Below, in pieces: positions 7,725 through 18,428 of a DNA stretch of 64,000 nt. The DNA is from Clostridium zeae (GTDB taxonomy: Bacteria > Bacillota > Clostridia > Clostridiales > Clostridiaceae). Made by a program: the position numbers and the translations under genes. Where the stretch lies: assembly GCF_017312485.1 (NCBI RefSeq), contig NZ_BMBA01000001.1:1192396-1256395 (forward strand), given 5' to 3'. How positions within the stretch are numbered: position 1 is the stretch's first letter; every line of letters begins with the position of its first letter. A model generated the notes under the pieces. That model searched no databases, was not told where the DNA came from, and worked only from the letters and a program-made list of their open reading frames with translations.

Positions 7725-9908
7725 TTAGCTATTCATTCTATATACATCAAGAACGCCTTTAAGTTTTTTTATCTTTCTCATTAATTCTTTAAGTTGATCT
7801 ACATTATCTATCTTTACTTTAATATTTATTAAAGCAGTATTTGTCTTAGTAGAATTTGCATTGAGACCATTTAAAGGAAGCTTTGATTCTGTAATCACAG
7901 TCATAATATCAGCAAGGAGTCCATCTCTATCTTCTGACCTAACTTGAATTTCAGCAGTATAAGCACCTTTCGCTCCACCCCAATTTACTTCAACTATCTT
8001 TTCTGGTTCTTCATTCATTATGGTTTTAAAGTTGCTGCAATCTTTTCTATGTACTGAAATCCCTCTACCTCTTGTGATAAATCCAACTACTTCATCACCT
8101 GGCACTGGATTACAACACTTAGCAAAACGAACCATTAAGTTACTTTCACCTTTTACAGTTATTCCGTAATTAATATCTTTTTTATGTACTCTTTCACCTT
8201 TTGAAATATGTTCTTCTATGTTCTTTGTTATTTGTTCAGTAGATTGTACTGCTTTCTCATTAACACTATATTCCTTTAACCTAGATATTATTGTAGATGC
8301 AGATACCATCCCAATACCAACAGCAGCGTATATATCATCTACATTTCTCAAGTTGTTATATTTCTTTAAAAGCTTCTCGTAACCTTCTCCTTTAATAAGA
8401 TCCATAAAGTTTACAAGTTGCTTTTTTGCTTCACGTTCTATAACATCTTTACCTTTATCAATATTTTCTTCTCTCTTTGCTCTCTTAAACCACTGTTTTA
8501 TCTTACTTTTAGCTTGATTACTTGTAGCAATATTAAGCCAGTCAATATTAGGTCCTTTAGCAACTGATGACGTAAGTATCTCAACTATTTCACCAGTTTT
8601 CAATCTATAATCCAATGGAACCATTTTACCGTTTACTTTTGATCCTACACACTTATTTCCTACGTCAGTATGAATCTTGTATGCAAAATCAATTGGAGTT
8701 GCATCATTTGGTAAACTTATAACAATTCCTTTTGGGGTAAAGACAAATATTTCATCTGAAAATAAGTCCAGTTTAAAGCCTTCCATGAATTCTTCTGCGT
8801 CTGCAGTGTCCTTCTGCCATTCAAGCATATCCCTAAGCCAAGATAGCTTAGTTTCAAAAGAATCTTCTCTATTTTCTGCTGCGCCTTCTTTATATTTCCA
8901 ATGCGCAGCTATACCATATTCAGCAGTTTTATGCATTTCAAAGGTCCTAATTTGGATTTCAAATGTCTTTCCCTGATGACCTATTACGGTAGTATGTAGT
9001 GATTGATACATGTTAGGTTTAGGCATAGCTATATAATCTTTAAATCTGCCTGGCAATGGCTTATAGATTGTATGAACTATACCTAAAGCTGCATAACAAT
9101 CTTTAACGGAATTCACTAATATTCTTATAGCAGTAAGATCAAAGATTTGCTCTATATTCTTGTTCTTATTTACCATCTTTCTATATATACTATAAAAATG
9201 CTTTGGTCTTCCATCAATATCTGAGTCTATACCTGCATTTTCTAGATTTTCGGTAAGTTCATTTATTATGCTTTCTATATAATTTTCTCTTTCAGCTCTT
9301 TTTTCAGCGATTTGTTTTACTAAATCATAATATTCTTCTGAATGTAGATACCTAAACGCTAAATCCTCAAGTTCCCATTTTATTTTAGACATACCTAGTC
9401 TATGTGCAAGAGGTGCGAAAATATCTAAGGTTTCCTTAGCTTTTTCCTTTTGTTTTTCTTCAGGCATAAACTTTAAAGTTCTCATATTGTGAAGTCTATC
9501 AGCAAGCTTTATGATAATCACTCTTATGTCTTTTGCCATTGCAAGAAGCATCTTTCTTACATTATCAGCCTGTTGTTCTTCTTTTGTCTTATACCTAATC
9601 ATATCAAGCTTAGTTACGCCCTCAACAAGATTAGCAACTTCCTCATTGAACATGTTTTTTATATCATTATAAGTATAATTCGTATCTTCTATTACATCAT
9701 GCAAAAGTCCTGCAGCTATAGTATTTGTATCCATACCTAACTCTGCTAGTATTGAGGCTACACTCTCAGGATGAATTATGTACGGTTCACCAGATTCTCT
9801 TTTTTGGGATTTGTGCGCATCTGCAGCCAAATTATATGCTTTTTCTATAAGTGCTAGATCTACGTTATTACAGTTATGTTTAACTTTTTCAATTAAAATA
9901 TCAAGCAT
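7725..9908 (-). CDS. relA: Bifunctional (p)ppGpp synthetase/hydrolase (Rel)
   Basis: This 727-residue long RelA/SpoT homolog makes and degrades the alarmone (p)ppGpp. The N-terminal HD hydrolase domain is intact, with AGLLHDVIEDT and KLADRLHNMRTL. It is followed by the synthetase domain (about residues 230-350, YQSLHTTVIG), a TGS domain (FVFTPKGIVISLPNDATPIDFAYKIH), a zinc-finger-like helical region with CCNPVPGD, and a C-terminal ACT domain. Both catalytic halves appear functional, as expected for a sole Firmicutes Rel. GAGGAGTG precedes the ATG. A terminator separates it from apt, so it may have its own promoter in 9909-9950, although I see no clear one. Confidence 0.96.
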   Translation of the reverse strand: MLDILIEKVKHNCNNVDLALIEKAYNLAADAHKSQKRESGEPYIIHPESVASILAELGMDTNTIAAGLLHDVIEDTNYTYNDIKNMFNEEVANLVEGVTKLDMIRYKTKEEQQADNVRKMLLAMAKDIRVIIIKLADRLHNMRTLKFMPEEKQKEKAKETLDIFAPLAHRLGMSKIKWELEDLAFRYLHSEEYYDLVKQIAEKRAERENYIESIINELTENLENAGIDSDIDGRPKHFYSIYRKMVNKNKNIEQIFDLTAIRILVNSVKDCYAALGIVHTIYKPLPGRFKDYIAMPKPNMYQSLHTTVIGHQGKTFEIQIRTFEMHKTAEYGIAAHWKYKEGAAENREDSFETKLSWLRDMLEWQKDTADAEEFMEGFKLDLFSDEIFVFTPKGIVISLPNDATPIDFAYKIHTDVGNKCVGSKVNGKMVPLDYRLKTGEIVEILTSSVAKGPNIDWLNIATSNQAKSKIKQWFKRAKREENIDKGKDVIEREAKKQLVNFMDLIKGEGYEKLLKKYNNLRNVDDIYAAVGIGMVSASTIISRLKEYSVNEKAVQSTEQITKNIEEHISKGERVHKKDINYGITVKGESNLMVRFAKCCNPVPGDEVVGFITRGRGISVHRKDCSNFKTIMNEEPEKIVEVNWGGAKGAYTAEIQVRSEDRDGLLADIMTVITESKLPLNGLNANSTKTNTALINIKVKIDNVDQLKELMRKIKKLKGVLDVYRMNS

Positions 9909-9959
9909 ACGAATTACACTCCTCGTTCATAATTGTTAAATTCCGTATCTAAAGTCAAA

Positions 9960-9979
9960 GGCTGGTTTATTAACCAGCC
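9960..9979 (-). terminator. Hairpin terminator after apt
   Basis: GGCTGGTT / AACCAGCC forms an eight-base-pair stem with a four-base loop, between the apt stop and the relA start. The minus-strand tail TTTGACTTT is only moderately T-rich, so termination may be partial. The A/T-rich stretch 9981-10089 contains no gene. Confidence 0.6.
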
Positions 9980-10089
9980 AAATATATCTACTATTATATT
10001 ATATATATATCGATTTTTCAATGGATATATATATGTATGTTTTTTTATTACATATATTTTTCTTAGTATTATGAGTTTAGTGATTTTTT

Positions 10090-10608
10090 TTATAAATCAT
10101 ATTGAACTAATGATGTTATATCATAATTCTTAAGTTTATCTCTTCCATTAAGTTCAGTAAGTTCTATAGCAAAAGCAAGGGATACCACTTCACCACCAAC
10201 TTGTTCTATAAGCTTTGCAACAGCACCAATGGTACCACCTGTAGCCAATAAATCGTCTACAATAGCAACTCTTGCACCTGGCTTTATAGAATCCTTATGA
10301 ATCTCTAAGCAATCCTTACCGTACTCTAGTTCATATTCTACTGCTACTGTATCAAAAGGAAGTTTTCCCTTTTTTCTAACTGGAACAAAACCAACTCCTA
10401 ATGCATATGCAACTGGAACTCCAAAAATAAACCCTCTCGCTTCTGGTCCTACTACTACATCAATTTGTTTTTCTTTTAGATAGTTAGCTATTTCATCTAT
10501 TGAAGCTCTTAATCCTTCTCCATCACCTATCAAAGTAGTAATATCCTTAAAGCTTATTCCTTCCTTAGGAAAGTTATCAATTATTCTAATTTTACTTTTA
10601 ATATCCAT
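10090..10608 (-). CDS. apt: Adenine phosphoribosyltransferase
   Basis: This 172-residue purine salvage enzyme converts adenine and PRPP to AMP. It contains the type I PRTase PRPP loop [13 protein letters not shown] (about residues 118-130), the N-terminal [15 protein letters not shown] signature and [10 protein letters not shown]. The RBS GGAGGAATAAAAATG is clear. It follows the RecJ-like gene, the same order (recJ-apt-relA) as in Bacillus subtilis. Confidence 0.96.
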   Translation of the reverse strand: MDIKSKIRIIDNFPKEGISFKDITTLIGDGEGLRASIDEIANYLKEKQIDVVVGPEARGFIFGVPVAYALGVGFVPVRKKGKLPFDTVAVEYELEYGKDCLEIHKDSIKPGARVAIVDDLLATGGTIGAVAKLIEQVGGEVVSLAFAIELTELNGRDKLKNYDITSLVQYDL

Positions 10609-10646
10609 TTTTATTCCTCCAATAATTATTAATTGATTATGTAACC

Positions 10647-11498
10647 TTATCTAATCTTTTCATTATATAAGTATTTTGTTATTTGTCTTGCCCTTGATAT
10701 ATCATTAGTCGTTAAAAGCTCTACAACAATTCTAGCATTATCCTTCTTGTCCACAGCCCCAATTGCAGGAGTTATTACATCTATTATTTTTCTTATGCTA
10801 TCATAATTAAATTCAACAATATTATAGAATTCCATTATTGCCCTTAATCCATAATTATTGGTGTTATTAAGAAAGTTAGCTCCTTCCTTAATAAAAACAG
10901 AATTTTCTCCTTTGTCCTCTGCTTCAGACGAAATCGTCCCAATTAAAATCAAATCCAAATATCTGTTTATACTCTTCATATTATAATATATTGCAATTGC
11001 TTGCATCAACTTAAAAGTTACTCCAGAAGCAGATAAACTTTTATATCTATATGAACAGCCGTCTTGGCTCGGATTTATATAAATTGCTCTAAAATCAGGT
11101 TTTAGCTTTCTATTTTCTGTAACAATCAAATCTATACCTAACTTGTTACAGAGAATTTCTTGATCTTTCGATTCTATCCCACAACCTACAGTTATAAGAA
11201 GCTCTGCTCCTAAAAAGTGTATGTGATTTTTTAGAGTTTCAGTCTCTAAATTGTGCGAATTGTTTTTTTCATCACTTACATAATACTCAACATCTGCATT
11301 TAAGTATTTTAAAACAAGCAAAAGGGAGGCTAAGCCGCACAAACCATCAACATCGCAACCTGAGTATATAACGATTTTTTCTCTTAGGTTTATTGCTTTA
11401 ACCAATCTTTCTATGGCCTTATTCATATTTTTTATTATAAATGGATTGTATCCAGTTATATAGCTAGGGCGATAAATGCTCTCCCAAAATTTTTCCAT
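10647..11498 (-). CDS. RecJ-like DHH-family protein, short and catalytically degenerate
   Basis: At 283 residues this is only the N-terminal core of RecJ (normally 550-800 residues) and sits exactly where recJ lies in Bacillus (secDF-recJ-apt-relA). The RecJ fold is recognisable from [19 protein letters not shown] and [20 protein letters not shown]. The metal-binding residues are largely lost: the usual GDYDVDG reads SGCDVDG, the VDCGI aspartate is glycine (residue 105), and the DHH triad reads ENR. The DHHA1 and OB parts are missing. It is unlikely to be an active 5'-3' exonuclease. The reading frame is intact, which argues for a retained non-catalytic role. ATG 11498 is chosen because GGAGGAG lies just upstream. 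Confidence 0.75.
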   Translation of the reverse strand: MEKFWESIYRPSYITGYNPFIIKNMNKAIERLVKAINLREKIVIYSGCDVDGLCGLASLLLVLKYLNADVEYYVSDEKNNSHNLETETLKNHIHFLGAELLITVGCGIESKDQEILCNKLGIDLIVTENRKLKPDFRAIYINPSQDGCSYRYKSLSASGVTFKLMQAIAIYYNMKSINRYLDLILIGTISSEAEDKGENSVFIKEGANFLNNTNNYGLRAIMEFYNIVEFNYDSIRKIIDVITPAIGAVDKKDNARIVVELLTTNDISRARQITKYLYNEKIR

Positions 11499-11581
11499 GA
11501 CTAACTCCTCCAAAAATAGAAAACAACTATATTATAATTTAAAATTGTAGTTTTGACAAACACTTTTGGAGAAAATATGAC

Positions 11582-11612
11582 AGACCTCCACAATTTACGT
11601 GAAGGCCTGTAA
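11582..11612 (-). terminator. Hairpin terminator after secF
   Basis: ACAGGCCTTCAC and GTGGAGGTCTGT (read on the minus strand) form a 12-pair stem with G-U wobbles and a seven-base loop, 30 bases after secF. The T-tail is weak (CATATTTTC). It separates the sec genes from the RecJ-like gene. Confidence 0.65.
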
Positions 11613-11644
11613 CTTTTTGTCAAATTATCTGCTAAAAATCAATT

Positions 11645-12514
11645 CTAAGCTGTCTTTACTTTAGCTTTTTCTTTTCTATTTTTAAGCATAACCCAAATTG
11701 GGCTTGCTATAAAGATTGATGAATAAGCACCTGAAACTATTCCTATTATAAGAGGGAACGCAAAATCTCTTACTGAAGGTACAAAGAAATAAACTGCACT
11801 TGTTGTTATCAAGGTTGTCAAAGCAGTATTAATTGATCTTGCAAAAGTTTGTGTTATACTTCTATTTGCAAGTTCAACATAATGCATTTTTCTATATTTC
11901 TTAGTATTTTCTCTTATTCTATCAAAAATTACTATTGTATCACTCATTGAATAACCTATTATAGTAAGAACTGCTGCTATAAATGGAGTGTTAACAGGTA
12001 TATTAAATACTGAATATACTGTTAAAGTTATTAGCACGTCATGAACTAATGCCGCAATGGCTGCAATACCAAAATTAAATTCAAATCTTACTGCAATATA
12101 TAATAGAATTACTGCTAGAGATATACCTAATGCAATAAAAGAATTTTTAGTAAGTTCACTACCTATAGATTGACCTATCTCCTGCTTAGTGAAATCTTTA
12201 TCTTCTATTTTATATTTGTCCTTGATATCCTTTGTTAGGTTACCAACTTTCGTAGTATCCATGTATTTTGTCTTAATCTCAAGCTGAGTATTATTAACAG
12301 TATTTGTTACAGCATCATCCAAATATTTCTTTATTATCGCATCAGCTTCAGCTTTATTAAAATCTTTTTTGAAATCTATAGTTATTTGCGTACCACCTCT
12401 AAAGTCTATTCCAAAGTTTAGTCCGCCTCTATATATCATAAAGCCAACACCAATCGCTATTATTAACAAAGAGGAAATAAACCATATTTTTGTTTTTTCA
12501 ATAATCTTAAACAT
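11645..12514 (-). CDS. secF: Protein translocase subunit SecF
   Basis: This 289-residue membrane protein forms, with SecD, the proton-driven accessory complex that pulls exported proteins through SecYEG. It shows the N-terminal transmembrane helix, the LNFGIDFRGGTQI motif, a short extracytoplasmic domain, and five C-terminal helices with the RND-like segment GYSMSDTIVIFDRIRE. SecD and SecF are separate here, unlike the fused SecDF of Bacillus. It starts five bases after secD. Confidence 0.96.
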   Translation of the reverse strand: MFKIIEKTKIWFISSLLIIAIGVGFMIYRGGLNFGIDFRGGTQITIDFKKDFNKAEADAIIKKYLDDAVTNTVNNTQLEIKTKYMDTTKVGNLTKDIKDKYKIEDKDFTKQEIGQSIGSELTKNSFIALGISLAVILLYIAVRFEFNFGIAAIAALVHDVLITLTVYSVFNIPVNTPFIAAVLTIIGYSMSDTIVIFDRIRENTKKYRKMHYVELANRSITQTFARSINTALTTLITTSAVYFFVPSVRDFAFPLIIGIVSGAYSSIFIASPIWVMLKNRKEKAKVKTA

Positions 12515-12519
12515 CTGTT

Positions 12520-13785
12520 TTACCCCCTTTTAACCCTAAATAACGATGGTTTGCTTAAAAATCCAGCATTAACAGCCAAATTCATTAATAGTCTAACTAT
12601 TATTATAGCTGTAAACATACTCAAAACAACACCAATTAGTAGTGTAAGTGCAAATCCTTTTACAGGACCTGACCCAAAGAAATATAATACTAAGGATGAA
12701 ATTATAGTAGTTAAATTCGAGTCAACTATTGATGACATCGCATTATGGAAACCAGCTTTAACTGATGTTTTTACTGACTTACCTGTTCTTATTTCTTCCC
12801 TTATTCTTTCAAACATAAGTACATTTGCGTCTACCGCCATACCTATTGTAAGTAGAAGTGCAGCTATACCAGGTAACGTTAAAGTAACACCTACTGCTAT
12901 AAAGGTAAATAAAACCAATGAAATAAATAATGTTAGACCTAAACATGCAATCAATCCAGGGCCTCTATAATAAAGCAACATAAATACGAAAATAATAGCT
13001 ATACCAACAGCTCCTGCTTTTAATGCATTAGGTAGCGCATTTGCACCAAGCTGAGCACCTACAGTTTGAGTAGATACTGCTTTTACAGGCATAGGAAGTG
13101 CACCTGCATTTATTATAGCAGCTATTTTATTAGCTTCTTCAGCTGTTTTATTTCCTGTAATTTGAGCTTTTCCATCTATAATTGCATTTTGAACTACTGG
13201 ACTTGTAAGTACATCTTCATCCATAGATATTGAGATTTGCTTTCCAATAAGCTTTGTAGTTGCATCTGCAAACTTTTTCTTTCCTGCATCATTAAATTCT
13301 AATGATACAATTATCTGTCCTGTTTGTTGATCTGTACCTGAAGTAGCTTTAGAAACATCCTTACCAGTTAATAGCACATTTCCATCAGGATCTTTAAAGC
13401 TTAACTCCCCAGTTTTACTTAAGCTGTCTACAATACTCTTAGAATCATATTGTCCCGGAATATCAACTCTGATTCTTTTGTTACCTTCTGTTGTAACAAC
13501 TGTTTCAGCAACTCCAGCTTTATTAACTCTAAGTGAAAGCATTGCTTTAGTTTTATCTAGATCTTCCTTCTTGACAGCTTTGTCTGATTGAATTTCCATA
13601 ATTACAGATACTCCACCTTGTAAATCCAACCCTTTTGTAATTGACTTTTCAAATGATTTGAATTCCCACTGGTTTGATCCAGAACCGACAACAAGACCAT
13701 GAAATCCTGCGAATGCTAGAAAAAATATTCCTACAACGCAGAGAGTAAAAAGTATAATACTTTTGCCTTTGCCTTTTGTTTTCAT
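12520..13785 (-). CDS. secD: Protein translocase subunit SecD
   Basis: This 421-residue partner of SecF has an N-terminal membrane anchor, the periplasmic-type P1 head motif GLDLQGGVSVIMEI (about residues 49-62), and a C-terminal six-helix membrane domain with GMAVDANVLMFERIREE. The extracytoplasmic domain is shorter than in Escherichia coli, as usual in clostridia. GAGGGGG precedes the ATG. It is the first of the two sec genes and follows scfB. Confidence 0.96.
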   Translation of the reverse strand: MKTKGKGKSIILFTLCVVGIFFLAFAGFHGLVVGSGSNQWEFKSFEKSITKGLDLQGGVSVIMEIQSDKAVKKEDLDKTKAMLSLRVNKAGVAETVVTTEGNKRIRVDIPGQYDSKSIVDSLSKTGELSFKDPDGNVLLTGKDVSKATSGTDQQTGQIIVSLEFNDAGKKKFADATTKLIGKQISISMDEDVLTSPVVQNAIIDGKAQITGNKTAEEANKIAAIINAGALPMPVKAVSTQTVGAQLGANALPNALKAGAVGIAIIFVFMLLYYRGPGLIACLGLTLFISLVLFTFIAVGVTLTLPGIAALLLTIGMAVDANVLMFERIREEIRTGKSVKTSVKAGFHNAMSSIVDSNLTTIISSLVLYFFGSGPVKGFALTLLIGVVLSMFTAIIIVRLLMNLAVNAGFLSKPSLFRVKRG

Positions 13786-13861
13786 TTTTATCCCCCTCTG
13801 TTAATTCTCATACAGTAAATTATAATACCTGCCCCACATTATGTCAATAAATGGGAGGTTT

Positions 13862-15223
13862 CTATTCCATTGTAACAGCTTTTAGAGCAATCGCACACTC
13901 AATTCTCTTTTTTTGCATCTCACAACCTATCTCATATGGTACATGTATGTCGCCATTAAAGTTAAAGTTGTTTGCTTGACAGCCCCCGCTGCAATAAAAT
14001 CTTGCCCAACATTCTTTGCATTTTGGTTTATTATAAATATGTGCAGTTTTAAATTCTTGTTCTAAATCACTATCTATTTCTAAAGTATCTAAGTTACCAA
14101 TAAGGAAATCCTTATTTCCTACAAATTGATGACATGGGTATATTTCTCCATCAGGTGTTATAGCAACATATTCATGTCCTGCACCACATCCAGATATCCT
14201 CTTATATACACATGGACCACCATTTAAATCAATATTAAAATGATAGAATGTAAATTGGTCTTTTCCCTCTTTATATCTCTTAACCATTTCATCATAAAGT
14301 TTATCATATTGATCAAATATAACCGGTAAATCTTCTCTTCTCAATGAAAGCTCATGTTCATCTGGAAGAACAACTGGCTCTATGGATATTTCTTTAAAAC
14401 CTTCATTAGCTAAAGCCATTACGTCTTCAAAGAAATCGGTATTATTTCTTGTGAAAGTACCTCTAGCATAATATTGCTTAGATTTATCTCTCTTATCCAC
14501 CATTTGCTTTATTTTTGGTAATATTCTATCGTAACTACCACTTCCATCTACTCTTACTCTTACTGCATCATTGATATTTTTTCTACCATCTATAGACAGT
14601 ATTATATTCCCCATGTTTTTATCAATATATTCCATTATTTCATCATTTAATAATGTTGCATTTGTTGTCATTGTAAATCTAATATTCTTTTTGTGTATCT
14701 TCTCCTGTACTCTAGCGTAATCAACTATTTCCTTAATAGTGTCGAATACCATTAGTGGTTCACCACCAAAAAGGTCAACTTCTATATTTTTTCTTGGGCC
14801 TGACTTCTTTATGACCCAATCTATTGCCTTTTTACCTGTTTCAGCACTCATTGGTTTTCTGCAACCTTTATACTCACCTTCATCTGCAAAGCAGTATTTG
14901 CATCTAAGGTTACAATCATGCACTACATTTAAGCAAAGGGCCTTTATGTAGCTATCATCTCTATCACTCATTGCTATATCCTCATATAAATCCTTCGAAT
15001 ATAACATACCTTCCTCAATTAATTCATTTATATCATAAAAAGCTTCTTCTATTTCTTCTTTTGTGTAAATTCCTGAAAAATCATTTATTAATTGTTCTCT
15101 ATCTCTTAACTTCTCATCATCTATAAGATCATAAATAAGCTTGTCAACTATATGAACGCTACCAGAATTTACATCAATCACATAATATTCATTACCTTTA
15201 GTAAATTTGTGGATTAATGCCAA
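13862..15223 (-). CDS. scfB: SCIFF peptide maturase, radical SAM/SPASM thioether-forming enzyme
   Basis: This 453-residue enzyme installs sulfur-to-carbon thioether cross-links in the SCIFF (ranthipeptide) precursor encoded just upstream. The N-terminal about 90 residues form a RiPP recognition element-like domain. The radical SAM cluster motif CNLRCKYC follows at about residues 100-107, then the SPASM region with GCGAGHEYVAITPDGEIYPC and CKECWARFYCSGGC for two auxiliary Fe-S clusters. The start is TTG at 15223, supported by AGGAGG seven bases upstream. The gene lies between secD and scfA, as in most clostridia, and the pair is nearly universal in that class. Confidence 0.95.
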   Translation of the reverse strand: MALIHKFTKGNEYYVIDVNSGSVHIVDKLIYDLIDDEKLRDREQLINDFSGIYTKEEIEEAFYDINELIEEGMLYSKDLYEDIAMSDRDDSYIKALCLNVVHDCNLRCKYCFADEGEYKGCRKPMSAETGKKAIDWVIKKSGPRKNIEVDLFGGEPLMVFDTIKEIVDYARVQEKIHKKNIRFTMTTNATLLNDEIMEYIDKNMGNIILSIDGRKNINDAVRVRVDGSGSYDRILPKIKQMVDKRDKSKQYYARGTFTRNNTDFFEDVMALANEGFKEISIEPVVLPDEHELSLRREDLPVIFDQYDKLYDEMVKRYKEGKDQFTFYHFNIDLNGGPCVYKRISGCGAGHEYVAITPDGEIYPCHQFVGNKDFLIGNLDTLEIDSDLEQEFKTAHIYNKPKCKECWARFYCSGGCQANNFNFNGDIHVPYEIGCEMQKKRIECAIALKAVTME

Positions 15224-15249
15224 TTTAAATTCCTCCTAACTAGATTTAT

Positions 15250-15273
15250 GGCAGTAACTTAAAAGTTACTGCC
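15250..15273 (-). terminator. Perfect hairpin between SCIFF precursor and maturase
   Basis: GGCAGTAACTT and AAGTTACTGCC form an 11-pair perfect stem with a two-base loop, 20 bases after the scfA stop. No T-run follows on the minus strand, so it is more likely a partial attenuator or RNA-stability element that keeps precursor mRNA in excess over the enzyme. Confidence 0.55.
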
Positions 15274-15293
15274 ACTACTTCATTATTTTATAA

Positions 15294-15431
15294 TTAATTT
15301 TCACACGCTAAGTTCGCTACTGTACATGAAGTCTTACAAGCTGATTGGCATGAATTAGCACATTCCTTACATCCTGGCTTACAAAGACTGTTCTTAAGGC
15401 TTGATCTGTTTATTGTTTTAATATGCTTCAT
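15294..15431 (-). CDS. scfA: SCIFF (six-cysteine-in-forty-five) ranthipeptide precursor
   Basis: This 45-residue peptide starts MKHIKTINRSSLKN, the conserved SCIFF leader, and ends in a cysteine-rich core containing CQSACKTSCTVANLACEN. GGAGGAG lies seven bases upstream of the ATG. Cysteines occur at positions 17, 21, 24, 28, 32, 36 and 43, one more than the six that name the family; position 17 is the extra one. Thr37 follows the CKTSC motif, the position reported as thioether acceptor in a clostridial homolog. The product is modified by ScfB. Its biological role is unsettled, with quorum sensing and redox functions proposed for ranthipeptides. Confidence 0.95.
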   Translation of the reverse strand: MKHIKTINRSSLKNSLCKPGCKECANSCQSACKTSCTVANLACEN

Positions 15432-15500
15432 TTCATACTCCTCCATTCTATTCGATTACCACGTTATTATATCACATAAAATAGGTATAATAAAGACTTT

Positions 15501-15878
15501 TTATAGATTTATTCCTAACATTCCAGATAATGCTCCTACTGCCAAAGCAAGTAGAGCTCTCCAAAGGTCATTTAATGACAAAGAAATATTACCTTTAAAC
15601 ACAGCAGAGATAATCAAAACAATTATAAAGTAACAAAGACCAACACCAAATCCTACGAGCCAACCCTTCTCACCGTTTTTACGGGAAGAGTATATAGCAC
15701 CTAGTAAAATACTTAAGCAAGTGATAACTACCCAGATTACGCTTAAGGCCTTAAGACTTAGTAAACTAAAGCTCATTACTATACTGATTATTACAACAAA
15801 AATCATAGTAGCAATAAGAGCTCTCAAAACTCCTTTTGCAACATTTGCAAAATACCTGCTCCACTCCAAAATAAACAC
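15501..15878 (-). CDS. TIGR04086 family membrane protein (YrzE-like)
   Basis: This 125-residue protein has four hydrophobic helices (about residues 12-35, 40-60, 70-92 and 100-120). It sits beside yajC and tgt, the characteristic location of TIGR04086/YrzE proteins in Bacillus and Clostridium. The function is unknown. The link to YajC/SecDF is positional only. Confidence 0.75.
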   Translation of the reverse strand: MFILEWSRYFANVAKGVLRALIATMIFVVIISIVMSFSLLSLKALSVIWVVITCLSILLGAIYSSRKNGEKGWLVGFGVGLCYFIIVLIISAVFKGNISLSLNDLWRALLALAVGALSGMLGINL

Positions 15879-15922
15879 CCCCTATCCACTAAATTCTATG
15901 TGGACAAGGGGTGTAATATAAC

Positions 15923-16201
15923 CTATTTATTATCTTCTTTTGTATTTATAACATTAGCTATTCCTTGTCTTGAAAGCTTTATTCTAGCTCTATCAGGACC
16001 ACTCTCTAATATTACATAATCATCTTGAAGATTTACCACTTTACCGATGATACCACCTTTACTCATGATCTCATCATTAACTTTCAAATCATTTAGCATT
16101 GCTTGATATTGTTTTTTTCTTTTTCTTTCCGGTATTATTAGTAAAGCATAAAAAATCACGAATACTACTATTAACGGTAAAAGTTGAATAATGTATTGCA
16201 T
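15923..16201 (-). CDS. yajC: Preprotein translocase subunit YajC
   Basis: This 92-residue protein has one N-terminal transmembrane helix (residues 3-22) followed by the YajC cytoplasmic signature IPERKRKKQYQAMLNDLKVNDEIMSKGGIIGKV. YajC associates with SecDF and modulates protein export. It lies 27 bases after tgt, an order conserved across bacteria. Confidence 0.95.
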   Translation of the reverse strand: MQYIIQLLPLIVVFVIFYALLIIPERKRKKQYQAMLNDLKVNDEIMSKGGIIGKVVNLQDDYVILESGPDRARIKLSRQGIANVINTKEDNK

Positions 16202-16228
16202 ATAAATCCTCCTTATAAATAAATTATA

Positions 16229-17380
<1,152 letters not shown>

Positions 17381-17391
17381 TTATCCAACTT

Positions 17392-18417
17392 TTAATGTAT
17401 AAACATAGCATCTCCAAAGGAGAAAAATCTATAGCCTTCTTTAACAGCTATATTATAAGCATTTAGTATATTTTCTTTACCTGCCAATGCACTTACTAGC
17501 ATTATAAGGGTTGATTCTGGTAGATGAAAATTAGTTATCAAAGCATCTACAACCTTATATTTATATCCAGGATATATAAATATATCAGTCCATCCACTAG
17601 ATTCTTTTAATAGCCCTTCGCTATCAGCTATTGTTTCCAAAGTTCTAGTAGAAGTAGTTCCAACCGCTATTACTCTTTTCCCTGCTTTTTTTGTATTATT
17701 TATAATTTCAGCTGCTTCCTTAGAAAGCTGATAAAACTCTGAATGCATATTATGATTTTCTACATCTTCAACCTTAACCGGTCTGAATGTTCCAAGACCA
17801 ACATGAAGAGTAAGATACACTACATTCACGCCTCTTTGTTTTATCACTTCAAGTAATTCCTTTGTAAAGTGTAGCCCTGCTGTAGGTGCAGCCGCAGATC
17901 CCTTTTCTTTAGAATATACTGTTTGATATCTTTCTTTATCTTCTAACTTTTCATGTATATATGGCGGAAGAGGCATTTGACCTAATTCATCCAAAACTTG
18001 TTCAAATATACCTTCATAGCTAAACTCAATAATTCTATTTCCTTCTTCAGCTATATCTTTAACCACAGCTGTTAGCTTACCATCTCCAAATGTAAATCTT
18101 GTGCCCACCTTAGCTCTTTTTCCAGGCTTCGCAAGACATTCCCATCTGTCATTATCTACTCTTTTAAGAAGTAAAAACTCAATCTTACCTTTAGAGTCTT
18201 CTTTTTCACCTATAAGCCTTGCAGGTAGCACTCTAGTATTATTAAGTACTAAAGTATCACCTTCATTAAAGTAATCTAAAACATCATGAAATATCTTATG
18301 CTGTATTTCCCCACTATTCTTATCAAGAACCATAAGCCTTGAAGAATCTCTTTCTTCTAAAGGAACCTGTGCTATAAGTTCTTCTGGTAAATCAAAATAA
18401 AAATCACTTGCTTTCAT
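17392..18417 (-). CDS. queA: S-adenosylmethionine:tRNA ribosyltransferase-isomerase
   Basis: This 341-residue enzyme transfers the ribosyl part of SAM to preQ1-modified tRNA, making epoxyqueuosine. Signatures include [26 protein letters not shown] at the N-terminus, [10 protein letters not shown] in the middle, and [21 protein letters not shown] near the C-terminus. It stands between ruvB and tgt with short gaps, as in Bacillus subtilis. Confidence 0.97.
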   Translation of the reverse strand: MKASDFYFDLPEELIAQVPLEERDSSRLMVLDKNSGEIQHKIFHDVLDYFNEGDTLVLNNTRVLPARLIGEKEDSKGKIEFLLLKRVDNDRWECLAKPGKRAKVGTRFTFGDGKLTAVVKDIAEEGNRIIEFSYEGIFEQVLDELGQMPLPPYIHEKLEDKERYQTVYSKEKGSAAAPTAGLHFTKELLEVIKQRGVNVVYLTLHVGLGTFRPVKVEDVENHNMHSEFYQLSKEAAEIINNTKKAGKRVIAVGTTSTRTLETIADSEGLLKESSGWTDIFIYPGYKYKVVDALITNFHLPESTLIMLVSALAGKENILNAYNIAVKEGYRFFSFGDAMFIH

Positions 18418-18428
18418 TCTATCCTCTC

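Noticed and set aside
9489-9740. 83-codon plus-strand frame inside relA
   Set aside because: It is antisense to conserved RelA coding sequence and has no ribosome site or recognisable product.
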